Source of the DNA: an endosymbiont of Escarpia spicata
Lineage (GTDB): Bacteria; Pseudomonadota; Gammaproteobacteria; Chromatiales; Chromatiaceae
Assembly: GCA_003349915.1 (NCBI GenBank)
Contig: QFXE01000001.1
Coordinates: forward strand, 1-64,000
Direction: 5' to 3'
Length of the DNA stretch: 64,000 nucleotides
A model generated the notes under the pieces. That model saw only the letters and a program-made list of their open reading frames with translations, made no database searches and was not told the origin of the DNA. Within the stretch, counting starts at the first letter, position 1. The number at the start of each line of letters is the position of its first letter. This document shows positions 35,101 through 44,870 of this stretch, piece by piece. The position numbers and the translations under genes are program-made.

Positions 35101-36342
35101 CTAAGATTGTTCTGTTATGTGGGCAATGCGTACCGGCGCTGGTGGATGGCTGTCGTGAAACATGGAGTAGAGCGGATCCGGCGTCAGGGTGCTCGCATTA
35201 TCCTGATAGAGTTTGACAAGCGCCTGCACCAAATATTCCCCTTTGGTTTGTGCGATAGCATAGTCGTCTGCCTCAAACTCATGCCGGCGCGAGATATAGC
35301 TGCCGATAGGGGAGAAGAAGAGGGTGAAGACAGGTGCTGCCAGCATGAACAACAGCAGTGCAGCCGCGTTGGAGGGTTGAGTCATACCCAGATTGGTATA
35401 GAACCAGGTCTGTTGTGACAACCAACCCAGCAGCGCCAGACCGGCGAGAGAGATCAGCGCCATCATCACCATCTGTTTGAGAATGTGCTTGCGGCGGAAA
35501 TGGCCCAGTTCGTGGGCCAGTACGGCCTCCATTTCGTCCGGTGTGAGGGTCTCGATCAGGGTATCGAAAAAGACGATCCGCTTGTGCTTGCCGAATCCAG
35601 TGAAGTAGGCGTTGCCGTGGCTGGAACGTTTGGAGCCATCCATCACGAAGATGCCGTCACTGGTGAAACCACAGTGTCTGAGCAGACCCTGAATTCGATC
35701 GCGCATCTCACCCGCTTCCAACGGGGTGAATTTGTTGAACAGGGGAGCGATGATGCGGGGATAGGCCCAGGTAAGGGTCAGGGTGAAACTGATCCATACT
35801 GCCCAGGCCGCCAGCCACCAGTAGATACCCGCCGAGTCCATGAGCCAGAGAATGACCCACAATAAGGGTGCGCCTATCGCCAATCCTATAGCCGCACCCA
35901 GCAGGCGGTCTTTGAAAAAACCACCCAGGGTGGAACGGTTGAAGCCAAAAGCGGCCTCGATTTTGAAGGTGCGCCAGAGTGAAAAAGGCAGATCCAGTAA
36001 ACTGGAGATAAAAAATACCGAAAAGATAAAAGCGACGCCGGTCAGGAGAGCCTCGAAACCCAGGTCATTCCAGAAACGGCTGAACAGATCGAGGCCACCG
36101 CCCAGTGTCCAGACCAGCAGAAGCAGAGTGCTGAAGATAACCTCAAGCCGCGCAATACCTGCTTTGGCTCCGGTGTAATCGGCAGCTTTCTGATGATCGT
36201 TGAGTTCTACCTTGCCGGAAAACTCCTCGGGCACTTTCTCCCGGTGGTCAACAACATGGCGCGTCTGACGGGCCAGCAGCCAGAGTTGCAGAATCGTGCC
36301 TGCGGCCAGGGCGAGCAGGAAGAGTTGAGTGAAAAACGGCAT
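35101..36342 (-). CDS. M48 family metalloprotease (Ste24/CAAX-type)
   Basis: 413 residues from the ATG at 36340-36342 (TTG one codon upstream also fits; AGGAG lies 10-13 bp away). About seven membrane helices, and the zinc motif HELGH in AVLAHELGHFRRKHIL, with the third ligand in the FEADDYAIAQTKGEY segment. Intramembrane protease of the Ste24 family, involved in membrane-protein quality control in bacteria. Divergent from orn by about 360 bp. Confidence 0.92.
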   Translation of the reverse strand: MPFFTQLFLLALAAGTILQLWLLARQTRHVVDHREKVPEEFSGKVELNDHQKAADYTGAKAGIARLEVIFSTLLLLVWTLGGGLDLFSRFWNDLGFEALLTGVAFIFSVFFISSLLDLPFSLWRTFKIEAAFGFNRSTLGGFFKDRLLGAAIGLAIGAPLLWVILWLMDSAGIYWWLAAWAVWISFTLTLTWAYPRIIAPLFNKFTPLEAGEMRDRIQGLLRHCGFTSDGIFVMDGSKRSSHGNAYFTGFGKHKRIVFFDTLIETLTPDEMEAVLAHELGHFRRKHILKQMVMMALISLAGLALLGWLSQQTWFYTNLGMTQPSNAAALLLFMLAAPVFTLFFSPIGSYISRRHEFEADDYAIAQTKGEYLVQALVKLYQDNASTLTPDPLYSMFHDSHPPAPVRIAHITEQS

Positions 36343-36345
36343 CAA

Positions 36346-36704
36346 GTAACGGACTCCTTTAGCTTGGAATGGGTCGTTCGGATCAGGTCAATGGGGGAAG
36401 AATACAGTCTGCGCCCGCTTCCTGCTAGAATTCGCACCTGGGAGTCTGTCGGGTTTATCCGTTTGATGCGACTAATCCGCAGGAGCGGATTGAGCAGCTC
36501 TGCTGCCCCCGAAGGGGTGAAGGGCAGGATGCCCGTAATAAAATCACTGGGGGCGAATCAAATCAGTTTATCGAACGAGGCGAATAGTGGACCTATTTAA
36601 CGAGTTCGATAAGCTGAGTTGATCGTCATCCAGGGATTTGCAGCCAAACAGCGTTAAATCCGACAGATTCCCGTTATTAACCTGTATTTATTGAGGATTC
36701 GTGC
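36346..36704. other. Hairpin-rich spacer between the M48 peptidase and orn
   Basis: No coding frame is supported. It contains a perfect 7-bp hairpin (AATCCGC-AGGA-GCGGATT, 36474-36491), CCCC-GAA-GGGG (36507-36517) and GGGC-AGGAT-GCCC (36522-36534) in series, then a 9-bp inverted repeat (TTATCGAAC at 36568-36576 with 36604-36612). A small structured RNA is possible; no RNA family was recognised. Confidence 0.35.
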
Positions 36705-37253
36705 ATGACTCAAGACCCCAACAACCTGATTTGGCTCGACCTGGAGATGACGGGGCTGGATACAGTCAATGATGAGATCATCGAGATCGCAACCATTGTT
36801 ACCGATGCCGACCTCAATGTTCTGGCTGAAGGGCCTGCAATCGCGGTACGGCAATCAGAAGCCCTGCTCGATGGCATGGATGAGTGGAATCAGAAACAGC
36901 ATGGTGGTTCCGGTCTTATCGCAAGGGTCCGTGAAAGCGAACATGATGAAGCGGCGGCGGAAGTGGAGACGCTGGAGTTTCTACAGCAATACGTGCCTGC
37001 CGGAGCCTCCCCGATGTGTGGCAACAGTATCTGCCAGGACCGTCGATTCATGTCCCGTACCATGCCGAAACTGGAAGATTATTTTCATTACCGCAATCTT
37101 GATGTCAGCACGCTGAAGGAGCTTGCGAAGCGCTGGGCGCCTGATATGGCTGATGGTTTTACGAAAGAGTCGAAGCATCTGGCGATCGATGATATTCGCG
37201 ACTCTATCGCCGAGCTGAAATTCTACCGTGATAATTTCCTGCGCCTTTCCTGA
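36705..37253 (+). CDS. orn: Oligoribonuclease
   Basis: 182 residues. 3'-5' exonuclease that degrades 2-5 nt RNA, including the pGpG formed by c-di-GMP breakdown. DEDDh motifs: [10 protein letters not shown] (Exo I), and the histidine and aspartate in [12 protein letters not shown] (Exo III). Normal length and usual genomic location. A REP-like hairpin follows its stop by about 8 bp. Confidence 0.97.
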   Translation: MTQDPNNLIWLDLEMTGLDTVNDEIIEIATIVTDADLNVLAEGPAIAVRQSEALLDGMDEWNQKQHGGSGLIARVRESEHDEAAAEVETLEFLQQYVPAGASPMCGNSICQDRRFMSRTMPKLEDYFHYRNLDVSTLKELAKRWAPDMADGFTKESKHLAIDDIRDSIAELKFYRDNFLRLS

Positions 37254-37260
37254 TAGTGAT

Positions 37261-37292
37261 GTAGGCCGGTTCAGGCGCAGCGGAACCGGCAA
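37261..37292. repeat. REP-like hairpin, copy 1
   Basis: GTAGGCCGGTTC-N10-GAACCGGCAA: a perfect 8-bp stem (GCCGGTTC/GAACCGGC) with a 10-nt loop. A second copy with 2 differences in 32 bases lies at 59101-59132, and a related inverted unit at 59159-59188. Confidence 0.65.
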
Positions 37293-37316
37293 ACACCATT
37301 TGTTGACCCGACTCCA

Positions 37317-38414
37317 TTGCCTGATCTACAGCGCTTGATCAAACCTGTGAACTGGGTTGTGCTGCTGCTAGCGGCACTGACGCTGATTTTTTTCACTTCA
37401 ATTTCACCGGTCAAACCCGTCGGTCCAGAGCTGTTGAATAACCCCCTGTTCGAGCAGGGCCTGAAGGGATGGAAACATGGCCCCGGCAAGAGCGGGGTAT
37501 CAAAGCCCACCGCAGTGGCCGAATTGTTTGTCGACAATGCGCCGGGCAGTGAATCGAACAGCGTGATTCAGAAACTGGATGTCCAAAGATTGCCCAAACA
37601 ACTTCTGTTGCAGGGAGAGGTCAGGACATCGGCCGTCGAGAGCGGCAGACGCAGTTGGCATGAGGCAAGGGTGGAGCTGATCGCCTATGACAGCTTCGGG
37701 CAAGGGTTCTACCATATACCTTATATCCTCACCGGCCTGATTGGCGATAACGAGTGGCGGAGTTATTCGCTGCTTGTTACTGTGCCTGAAGAGGCTGTTG
37801 AATTGCGTCTTGAGATCGGTCTCTACCATGTGCCGGGCAGGATCTGGGTCAGGGGGCTTGCACTGCACCAGGCGGAGCCTCAGACTCTTTTCACTGCCGG
37901 AAAATTACTGCTGGCACTCCTATGGTTGGTCACTGGCCTGTGGGCTCTGCGACTGCTGCTGCAGCACTATTGGTCGACCCCCCAAGGTTGGATGATTGCG
38001 CTGCTGTTGCTGCTGATCGTGGTGGGTATTCTTCAGCCTCTTGAGGTTAAGCAGGCCATAGAAGTGCAAATCCAGCAGTTAGGCCAGTGGCTGGGTATAC
38101 ATCTTGAGATAGGCCGCTACCACCACGGTTTTGACCCGTTGGCATTCTGGCCTGCGAGTTGGGATATCTCCAAATTGGGACATCTGCTCGGTTTTTTTCT
38201 GCTCTCCGCTGGGCTGTTTCTTGATTCAAAGGCGCGTCTGCCCAGTGTGCTTATTGGATTGTTGCTGTTGGCAGTGTCGACAGAAGTCGTGCAGTTTTTC
38301 GTGCCCGGACGAACGCCTCGGCTGAGTGATGTGGTGGTGGATATGCTGGGTGTCCTTGCCGGATTGTTGTCGGCGAAGAATATAATGGTGGTGCGGCCCC
38401 GCTTAATCCGGTGA
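37317..38414 (+). CDS. VanZ-like membrane protein with extracytoplasmic domain
   Basis: Up to 365 residues. TTG at 37317 or GTG at 37347 as start; neither has a clear ribosome site. One N-terminal membrane helix, an extracytoplasmic beta-rich domain (about 40-185, GPELLNNPLFEQGLKGWKHG, typical of carbohydrate-binding-like folds), then several helices with a C-terminal VanZ-like unit ending QFFVPGRTPRLSDVVVDMLG. VanZ relatives are involved in glycopeptide resistance or cell-wall stress; the function here is unknown. Its last 12 bases overlap the end of convergent queG. Confidence 0.8.
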   Translation: MPDLQRLIKPVNWVVLLLAALTLIFFTSISPVKPVGPELLNNPLFEQGLKGWKHGPGKSGVSKPTAVAELFVDNAPGSESNSVIQKLDVQRLPKQLLLQGEVRTSAVESGRRSWHEARVELIAYDSFGQGFYHIPYILTGLIGDNEWRSYSLLVTVPEEAVELRLEIGLYHVPGRIWVRGLALHQAEPQTLFTAGKLLLALLWLVTGLWALRLLLQHYWSTPQGWMIALLLLLIVVGILQPLEVKQAIEVQIQQLGQWLGIHLEIGRYHHGFDPLAFWPASWDISKLGHLLGFFLLSAGLFLDSKARLPSVLIGLLLLAVSTEVVQFFVPGRTPRLSDVVVDMLGVLAGLLSAKNIMVVRPRLIR

Positions 38415-39479
38415 TTTGCTGCGCTGCCTGGCCAAAGCCCAGCGGACATGCTCTCTCACCAGTTCTGCCGGGTCATGTTCGCGCACCTTGAGTATGGCCT
38501 CGATATTCTCTGAATGCGGTGCATTGCCCAGTGCCACTGCAATATTACGCAGCCAGGATTGGTGGCCGATGCGGCGTATTGCAGACCCTTCGGTACGTTT
38601 CAGAAAGTTTGTCTCATCCCATTCAAAGAGCTCTGTCAGCGTGGCGTTGCCGAGGCCGTTGCGCGGGGCAAAGTCCTGCTCACGTCCGAGCTTTGCAAAA
38701 CGGTTCCAGGGACAGACCTGCTGGCAATCATCGCAGCCGTAGATGCGGTTGCCGATGCGGCTTCTCAGTGATTCTGGAATTGGGCCATGTTGTTCGATAG
38801 TCAGATAGGAGATGCAACGGCGGGCATCCACGACATAGGGTTCGACAATGGCCTGGGTCGGGCAGATATCGAGACAGGCGCGGCAACTGCCGCAGTGGTT
38901 GGATGCAGGCTGGTCGATAGGGAGCGGCAAGTCGGTATAGATTTCGCCAAGAAAAAACCAGGAGCCGGCCTTCCGATTGATCAGGTTGCTGTGCTTGCCG
39001 ATCCAGCCAAGCCCGGCTTTTTCCGCCAGCGGTTTCTCCAAAACCGGAGCTGAGTCGACATAGACCCGGTAGCCGAAATCACCGATTTCCCCGCTGATCT
39101 TTTGGGCCAGTTTCTGCAGACGTTTGCGCATCAATTTGTGGTAGTCCCGGCCCAAGGCATATCGTGAGATGAATGCCTGTGCGGGAGATTCCAGTATCTC
39201 CCGGCTCTTTCGCGTGGGTTCGGGCAGATAGTCCAAACGTACTGAGATTATCCGCCGGGTGCCGGGTTCCAGTTCTGCGGGACGACTGCGCTTGTTGCCG
39301 TGGCGGGCCATATAGGACATCTCTCCGTGAAAGCCCTTTTGCAGCCAATCGTTGAATCGTGCCTCCGCCAGTGAGAGTTCAGTGTCGGTGATGCCAACCT
39401 GCTGGAAACCCAGCTCTGCGCCCCAAATCTTGATGTTTGCGGCGAGTTGTTGGTGATTGGGAATAGGTGCTCGATCCAT
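38403..39479 (-). CDS. queG: Epoxyqueuosine reductase
   Basis: 358 residues. Last step of queuosine synthesis in tRNA; a cobalamin-dependent Fe-S enzyme. Two 4Fe-4S ferredoxin motifs: CGSCRACLDICPTQAI and CDDCQQVCPWN. N-terminal cobalamin-binding domain (YMARHGNKRSRPAELEPG, RYALGRDYHKLMRKRL) and a C-terminal HEAT-like repeat. Divergent from nnr; the genes are paired in most Gammaproteobacteria. Confidence 0.96.
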   Translation of the reverse strand: MDRAPIPNHQQLAANIKIWGAELGFQQVGITDTELSLAEARFNDWLQKGFHGEMSYMARHGNKRSRPAELEPGTRRIISVRLDYLPEPTRKSREILESPAQAFISRYALGRDYHKLMRKRLQKLAQKISGEIGDFGYRVYVDSAPVLEKPLAEKAGLGWIGKHSNLINRKAGSWFFLGEIYTDLPLPIDQPASNHCGSCRACLDICPTQAIVEPYVVDARRCISYLTIEQHGPIPESLRSRIGNRIYGCDDCQQVCPWNRFAKLGREQDFAPRNGLGNATLTELFEWDETNFLKRTEGSAIRRIGHQSWLRNIAVALGNAPHSENIEAILKVREHDPAELVREHVRWALARQRSKSPD

Positions 39480-39570
39480 AAACCCGAACTATACCCTGAT
39501 CGGCGATTAAACTGGTATCCGGGACCGGCTTCGCGGTATGGTTTTCGTTAATCTCAAAGGACGTTTTTTT

Positions 39571-41088
39571 ATGCGAGTTTTGCCCTACACGGAATCGCTG
39601 CCCTATGCCCTCTATCGCGCCGATCAGGTGCGGGCGTTCGACCGGATCGCGATCGAAGAATATGAGATTCCCGGTGCCGATCTGATGCAACGGGCGGGTT
39701 CCCGCATCTTCCAGCTTCTGCAGGCAAGCTGGCCTGCGGCCCGCCACATCACTGTCATATGCGGTACGGGCAACAATGGTGGCGATGGATTTGTGGTGGC
39801 ACGCCTGGCGAGGCAAGCCGGACTGGAGGTGTTGTTGCTGCAGCTTGGTGATTCAGCGCGTATCCGTGGTGATGCTCTGACAATGGCGCAGAAGTGGGAA
39901 GAGGCTGGTGGTGAGACAGCCCCGTTTCCCGGTCTGCCGCGTAAAACTGATCTCATTATCGACGCCCTGTTGGGCACTGGTCTGGAGAGAGATGTGACCG
40001 GGGCCTGGGCTGAAGCGATCGAATCGATCAACCGTCATCAGGCTCCGGTTCTTGCTGTGGACATCCCCTCCGGCCTTAATTCAGATACAGGCCAGGTCAT
40101 GGGGATTGCCGTCCGAGCTGATGCAACCCTTAGCTTTATTGGACTGAAACAGGGGATGTTTACCGGCGCAGGACCGGACTATTGTGGGCGTATCCATTTT
40201 GATGCTCTGGAGTTGCCCGCCCGAATCTACAGCAGGCAGATTCTGTCAGCCCGCCGTATCGATTGGAAAAAGCAGTCTCAACTGCTGGCGCCCAGAAGAC
40301 GTACCGCCCACAAAGGGGATTTTGGCCACCTGTTGCTCATTGGGGGCGACCGGGGGTTCTCCGGTGCAATCCGCCTGGCAGCGGAGGCGGCTGCACGCAC
40401 TGGCACCGGATTGGTTTCCGTGGCGACCCATCCCGACAATGCACCACTGCTCAACATCGGCCGTCCCGAGCTGATGTGTCACGCCGTGGCAAAAGATGAA
40501 TCGCTTGCTCCGTTGATTGAAAGGGCAGATGCCATTGCCATTGGGCCGGGACTGGGGCGTGGAGAGTGGGGCCGATCGCTCTATCAACAGGCACTTGCCT
40601 CCGGTCTGCCTCTGGTGGTGGATGCAGATGCCCTCAATCTGTTGGCTCAGGCGCCGATAAAAAGATCAGATTGGATATTGACGCCTCATCCTGGTGAGGC
40701 GGGGCGACTACTGGGAGAAAAAACCAGCCAAATTCAGGCAAACCGGTTTGAGGCATTGAAGTCGCTGCAGGAGAGGTTTGGCGGTACCCAGGTACTCAAG
40801 GGCGCCGGGACATTGATTACTGACGGCAGCAGTCGCCCGCCGGCACTCTGCAGTGACGGGAATCCAGGCATGGCGACCGGTGGTAGCGGTGACATACTCA
40901 CGGGTATTATTGCTGCATTGCTGGCGCAGGGTTTTGAGCCCGGACTGGCTGCTGAACTGGGCGTCGCACTGCACGCTGCAGCTGGAGACAGGGCTGCCGT
41001 GCAGGGTGAACGGGGTATGTTGGCTGGCGATCTTCTGCCCGAGCTGCGGCCGCTGCTCAATTTGGAGTTTGGTACTTATGAGGCTTGA
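39571..41088 (+). CDS. nnr: Bifunctional NAD(P)H-hydrate epimerase/dehydratase
   Basis: 505 residues from the ATG at 39571 (AAAGGA about 10 bp upstream); ATG at 39538 is an alternative. The N-terminal YjeF epimerase domain (GTGNNGGDGFVVARL; ALLGTGLERDVTG; VDIPSGLNSDTG) and the C-terminal ribokinase-like dehydratase domain (KGDFGHLLLIGGDRGFSGA; GNPGMATGGSGDILTG) repair damaged NAD(P)H. Overlaps tsaE by 11 bp. Confidence 0.95.
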   Translation: MRVLPYTESLPYALYRADQVRAFDRIAIEEYEIPGADLMQRAGSRIFQLLQASWPAARHITVICGTGNNGGDGFVVARLARQAGLEVLLLQLGDSARIRGDALTMAQKWEEAGGETAPFPGLPRKTDLIIDALLGTGLERDVTGAWAEAIESINRHQAPVLAVDIPSGLNSDTGQVMGIAVRADATLSFIGLKQGMFTGAGPDYCGRIHFDALELPARIYSRQILSARRIDWKKQSQLLAPRRRTAHKGDFGHLLLIGGDRGFSGAIRLAAEAAARTGTGLVSVATHPDNAPLLNIGRPELMCHAVAKDESLAPLIERADAIAIGPGLGRGEWGRSLYQQALASGLPLVVDADALNLLAQAPIKRSDWILTPHPGEAGRLLGEKTSQIQANRFEALKSLQERFGGTQVLKGAGTLITDGSSRPPALCSDGNPGMATGGSGDILTGIIAALLAQGFEPGLAAELGVALHAAAGDRAAVQGERGMLAGDLLPELRPLLNLEFGTYEA

Positions 41089-41533
41089 ACTGCATGACGA
41101 GGCGGAGCAGGAATCCTTCGGCGCCCGTCTTGCCAAGCGTTGTAAACCGCCGCTTACCGTTTATCTGGAAGGGAACCTGGGTACGGGAAAAACAACCCTT
41201 GCACGAGGTTTTATCCGCGCATTGGGTTTTCAGGGTGCGGTAAAGAGTCCCACCTACACCCTGCTTGAACCCTACGAACTGGAGGGGGTGGCATGTTACC
41301 ATTTCGATCTCTACCGGCTGGCAGACCCGGAGGAGCTGGAGTATCTCGGCATCCAGGACCTGATGGATGAGAAGGCTATACTGCTGGTGGAGTGGCCAGA
41401 TCGGGGTAAAGGTGTATTGCCTCCGGCTGATCTGCGGATCAGACTTGAATATCAGGAAGCGGGCAGAGTACTCCAGCTCTCGTCCAGCTCTGAGAAGGGA
41501 ATGCAACTTATTAAGGATTTACAAAGGGTTTAA
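41078..41533 (+). CDS. tsaE: tRNA threonylcarbamoyladenosine biosynthesis ATPase
   Basis: 151 residues from the ATG at 41078, with GGAG 11 bp upstream. Walker A EGNLGTGKTT (residues about 31-40), VKSPTYTLLEPYE, HFDLYRL and VEWPDRG are signature blocks. Drives cycles of the TsaB/TsaD complex making t6A37 on ANN-decoding tRNAs. The start overlaps nnr by 11 bp, which couples their translation. Confidence 0.95.
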   Translation: MRLELHDEAEQESFGARLAKRCKPPLTVYLEGNLGTGKTTLARGFIRALGFQGAVKSPTYTLLEPYELEGVACYHFDLYRLADPEELEYLGIQDLMDEKAILLVEWPDRGKGVLPPADLRIRLEYQEAGRVLQLSSSSEKGMQLIKDLQRV

Positions 41534-41643
41534 TGGGAACATTGAACTTCTGGCGAGGAAGTCAGGCTATCTGACCGAAAAGGTTGGAAAAAATAGAAGT
41601 CCGTGCTATTTTTAGTACTAGGCCTAACAGGGTCATCGGGAAC

Positions 41644-42972
41644 ATGAAAAAAATTATCACAATTCTGCTTCTGGTCCTCTTCTGGAGCCTGCCGCTCTAT
41701 GCGGGACAGTCCGATGTTCGCAACCTGCGCATCTGGTCTGCCCCCGATCATGTTCGACTGGTTTTCGATACTGATTCCCTGGTTGAACACAAGATCTTCA
41801 CACTGGACAAACCGAACCGGTTGGTTCTGGACCTTAAAAATACCCGGCTCTCCACGCAACTTCCTCAACCTGAATCCAACAACAGGTTCATCAAGCGGCT
41901 GCGCAGTGCGGAACGCAACAAGCGTGATGTGCGAGTGGTTTTCGACCTCAATATGGCGGTCAAGGAAAAAAGCTTTCTGCTTGAGCCCAATCGACAATAT
42001 GGCCACCGGCTGGTTGTCGACCTCTACGACAAAAAAGAGAGCAGCAAGCGCCGCACTGGCCCGGTGAAAACGGCCCGGAAGTCGGGAAACAGAGATGTGG
42101 TGATAGCAGTCGATCCCGGTCATGGTGGAGAAGATCCCGGTGCCAGAGGGAAATACGGTACCTATGAGAAAGACGTAGTGCTGGCGATCGCACGCAAACT
42201 GGTGAAAATGATCGATCAGAAACCGGGCATGCGTGGGGTGCTGATCAGGGACGGTGACTACTATCTCGGTTTGCGCAAGCGGATGTTGAAGGCGCGCAAG
42301 CACCATGCAGATCTGTTTATTTCAATCCATGCAGACGCCTTTAAGGATTCAAGAGTAAGAGGGTCGTCCGTCTACACCCTATCCCGCAGAGGGGCGTCCA
42401 ACGAGGCGGCTAAATGGCTGGCGGAGCGGGAAAACAGTGCGGATCTTGTTGGCGGCGTTTTATTTGAGGGCAAGGGCAAGGGCAAGGGCGAGGATTTGTT
42501 CACGGTCCTGCTTGATCTCTCGCAAACTGGTACCCAGCAGGCGAGTTCCACCGCCGCAGACAGGGTCTTTCGCCAGCTGAAAAAACTGGGCAAGACACAT
42601 AAAAAGCGTGTGCAACAAGCTGGATTCATGGTGCTGAAGTCTCCGGATATCCCCTCACTGCTGGTGGAGACCGCATTTATCTCCAACCCTGATGAAGAGC
42701 GTCGTCTGAAAAATCCTGCCCACCAGAGAAAGGTAGCCAAAGCCTTGCTGGCAGGTATTTCCGACTATTTTAACTATCAGCCGCCTCCCGGTACCTGGCT
42801 GGCAGCGAAACAGGAGAAAGAGGCTCCCCGCCGACATACAATTTCTCGTGGCGAGACATTGATCGCAATCGCAAGGCAATACGCCGTCAGCCTCAATCGC
42901 CTGCGTAGAACCAACGAACTCAAGAACGACACCATTCGCATCGGTCAGGTGCTGCAGATCCCCGGCGGTTGA
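41644..42972 (+). CDS. amiC: N-acetylmuramoyl-L-alanine amidase (AmiB/AmiC type) with AMIN and LysM domains
   Basis: 442 residues from the ATG at 41644. Signal peptide ending near LPLYAGQ, N-terminal AMIN domain (about 25-125), linker, zinc-dependent amidase_3 catalytic domain (AVDPGHGGEDPGARG, FISIHADAF, LLVETAFISNPDEE), and a C-terminal LysM (RRHTISRGETLIAIARQYAVSLNRLRRTN). Cleaves peptide from glycan during daughter-cell separation. Three and a half GGCAAG hexamers (42469-42492) insert a GKGKGKG run near the catalytic domain. Confidence 0.94.
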   Translation: MKKIITILLLVLFWSLPLYAGQSDVRNLRIWSAPDHVRLVFDTDSLVEHKIFTLDKPNRLVLDLKNTRLSTQLPQPESNNRFIKRLRSAERNKRDVRVVFDLNMAVKEKSFLLEPNRQYGHRLVVDLYDKKESSKRRTGPVKTARKSGNRDVVIAVDPGHGGEDPGARGKYGTYEKDVVLAIARKLVKMIDQKPGMRGVLIRDGDYYLGLRKRMLKARKHHADLFISIHADAFKDSRVRGSSVYTLSRRGASNEAAKWLAERENSADLVGGVLFEGKGKGKGEDLFTVLLDLSQTGTQQASSTAADRVFRQLKKLGKTHKKRVQQAGFMVLKSPDIPSLLVETAFISNPDEERRLKNPAHQRKVAKALLAGISDYFNYQPPPGTWLAAKQEKEAPRRHTISRGETLIAIARQYAVSLNRLRRTNELKNDTIRIGQVLQIPGG

Positions 42973-43052
42973 TTCTTCCCGATAGATAGCTGCTTACTCG
43001 AACGTGTGGTGGCACAATAGCCGTCACTATCCACGACGGCCACGTTCTCTCC

Positions 43053-44870
43053 ATGCACATTCAACAACTCCCCCCACAACTGGTCAATCAGATCGCTGCC
43101 GGCGAGGTAGTGGAGCGCCCGGCTTCGGTGGTCAAGGAGTTGATTGAAAACAGCCTTGATGCCGGTGCCAACCGCATTGAGATCGATGTGGAGCAGGGCG
43201 GCGTCAAATTGATGCGGGTTCGCGATAACGGTGTCGGGGTCGTCGAGGATGAACTGGCTCTGGCGCTCTCCCGTCATGCCACCAGCAAAGTCAGCAGTCT
43301 CGAAGACCTGGAAGCGATTCAGAGCATGGGATTCCGTGGTGAGGCGCTGCCCAGCATCAGTTCTGTATCCCGTTTGAAAATGACCTCACGAAATCAGGAG
43401 AGTGACTCCGCTTGGGAGGTCAGCGGGGACGGCAGTGAAACAGAGATGACGCCTCGGCCTGCCGCCCATCCTCAGGGCACGACGGTTGAAGTCCGCGATC
43501 TCTTTTTCAATACGCCTGCCCGGCGTAAATTTCTGCGCGCGGAAAAGACAGAGTTCGGTCATATCGAGACGCTGGTTCGAAGGTTGGCACTGGCCCGCTT
43601 CGATGTGGGTTTTTCACTGCAGCACAATCGTCGGCAGATCCTCTCTCTGCCTCCCTGTACCCAGCAGATCGACAGAGAACGCCGCATTGCCGATCTGCTG
43701 GGAGCAGTTTTTCTCGAGAACGCACTCTTTGTGGAGCATGAGGCGGTGGGTTTGAAACTTTTTGGTTGGGTGGCCCGTCCCACTTTCTCCCGTTCCCAGG
43801 CAGATATGCAGTTTTTCTATGTCAATCAGCGAATGGTGCGGGACAGACTGGTAACCCACGCAGTGCGGCAAGCGTATCAGGATGTGCTCTATCATGGACG
43901 TCATCCCGCATATCTTCTGTTTCTGGAGCTGGATCCCCGGAAGGTCGATGTGAACGTCCATCCCACCAAGCACGAAGTGCGTTTCAGGGATGGTCGCTTG
44001 GTACACGATTTTCTTTTTCGTGGCCTGCACAGCGCACTGGCGGAGACACGCCCACAAACGGCGGATGAGTCCGATATGGCTGCACCTTCAGGGGGGGCAT
44101 TCACAGGCAGTCTTGACGCTTCTGGTAGTGGCTCTCTCCAATCCAGTGAACCGATTGAGGGAACGTCTCCCGGTGTGCAGCACACTATGAATTGGCGGGT
44201 TGCCGAACGACCTTCATCCTATCGTGCGGCTTTTCAGGTGCAGAAACCTTCTGCAGCACCACTACCGCAGAGTGAGGATGAAACCCTGCCACCACTGGGC
44301 TATGCACTCGGGCAGCTGCAAGGCATCTATGTCCTGGCGCAAAATCAGGATGGGTTGGTACTGGTCGACATGCATGCCGCTCATGAACGCATCACCTACG
44401 AGCGTTTCAAACAGACTTACAACGATGTGGGCATTACCCGGCAGCCGCTGCTGGTGCCGGTGACGGTGCGGGTGAGTAGCCGTGAGGCAGATCTTGCAGA
44501 GAATCAGTCATCGATATTGGAGAGTGTTGGCCTTGAGGTCTCGCGACTTGGTGCAGATGCCCTGGCAGTACGGGCCATTCCGGCAATCCTGCAGGGGGCG
44601 GATGCCGAGCGATTGTTGCGTGATGTGCTTTCCGATCTGGCGGAGTTTGGTGAGAGTAGCCGAATCAAAGAGGAGATCGACAAGGTACTTGCCACCATGG
44701 CGTGTCACGGCTCAGTGCGGGCAAACCGGCGTCTCACCCTGGATGAGATGAACGCACTGCTGCGGGACATGGAACGTACCGAACGTGCAGACCAGTGTAA
44801 CCATGGCCGTCCGACCTGGGTTCAACTCTCCATGACCGAATTGGATAAGCTGTTTCTACGGGGTCGTTGA
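43053..44870 (+). CDS. mutL: DNA mismatch repair protein, endonuclease-type MutL
   Basis: 605 residues. N-terminal GHKL ATPase with [20 protein letters not shown] and [11 protein letters not shown]; transducer domain with [15 protein letters not shown]; variable linker; C-terminal dimerisation domain. The C-terminus holds [24 protein letters not shown] and CNHGRP, which match the DxHAx2Ex4E, ACR and CPHGR motifs of nicking MutL. That suggests MutH-independent repair, as in Pseudomonas. Overlaps miaA by one base. Confidence 0.96.
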   Translation: MHIQQLPPQLVNQIAAGEVVERPASVVKELIENSLDAGANRIEIDVEQGGVKLMRVRDNGVGVVEDELALALSRHATSKVSSLEDLEAIQSMGFRGEALPSISSVSRLKMTSRNQESDSAWEVSGDGSETEMTPRPAAHPQGTTVEVRDLFFNTPARRKFLRAEKTEFGHIETLVRRLALARFDVGFSLQHNRRQILSLPPCTQQIDRERRIADLLGAVFLENALFVEHEAVGLKLFGWVARPTFSRSQADMQFFYVNQRMVRDRLVTHAVRQAYQDVLYHGRHPAYLLFLELDPRKVDVNVHPTKHEVRFRDGRLVHDFLFRGLHSALAETRPQTADESDMAAPSGGAFTGSLDASGSGSLQSSEPIEGTSPGVQHTMNWRVAERPSSYRAAFQVQKPSAAPLPQSEDETLPPLGYALGQLQGIYVLAQNQDGLVLVDMHAAHERITYERFKQTYNDVGITRQPLLVPVTVRVSSREADLAENQSSILESVGLEVSRLGADALAVRAIPAILQGADAERLLRDVLSDLAEFGESSRIKEEIDKVLATMACHGSVRANRRLTLDEMNALLRDMERTERADQCNHGRPTWVQLSMTELDKLFLRGR

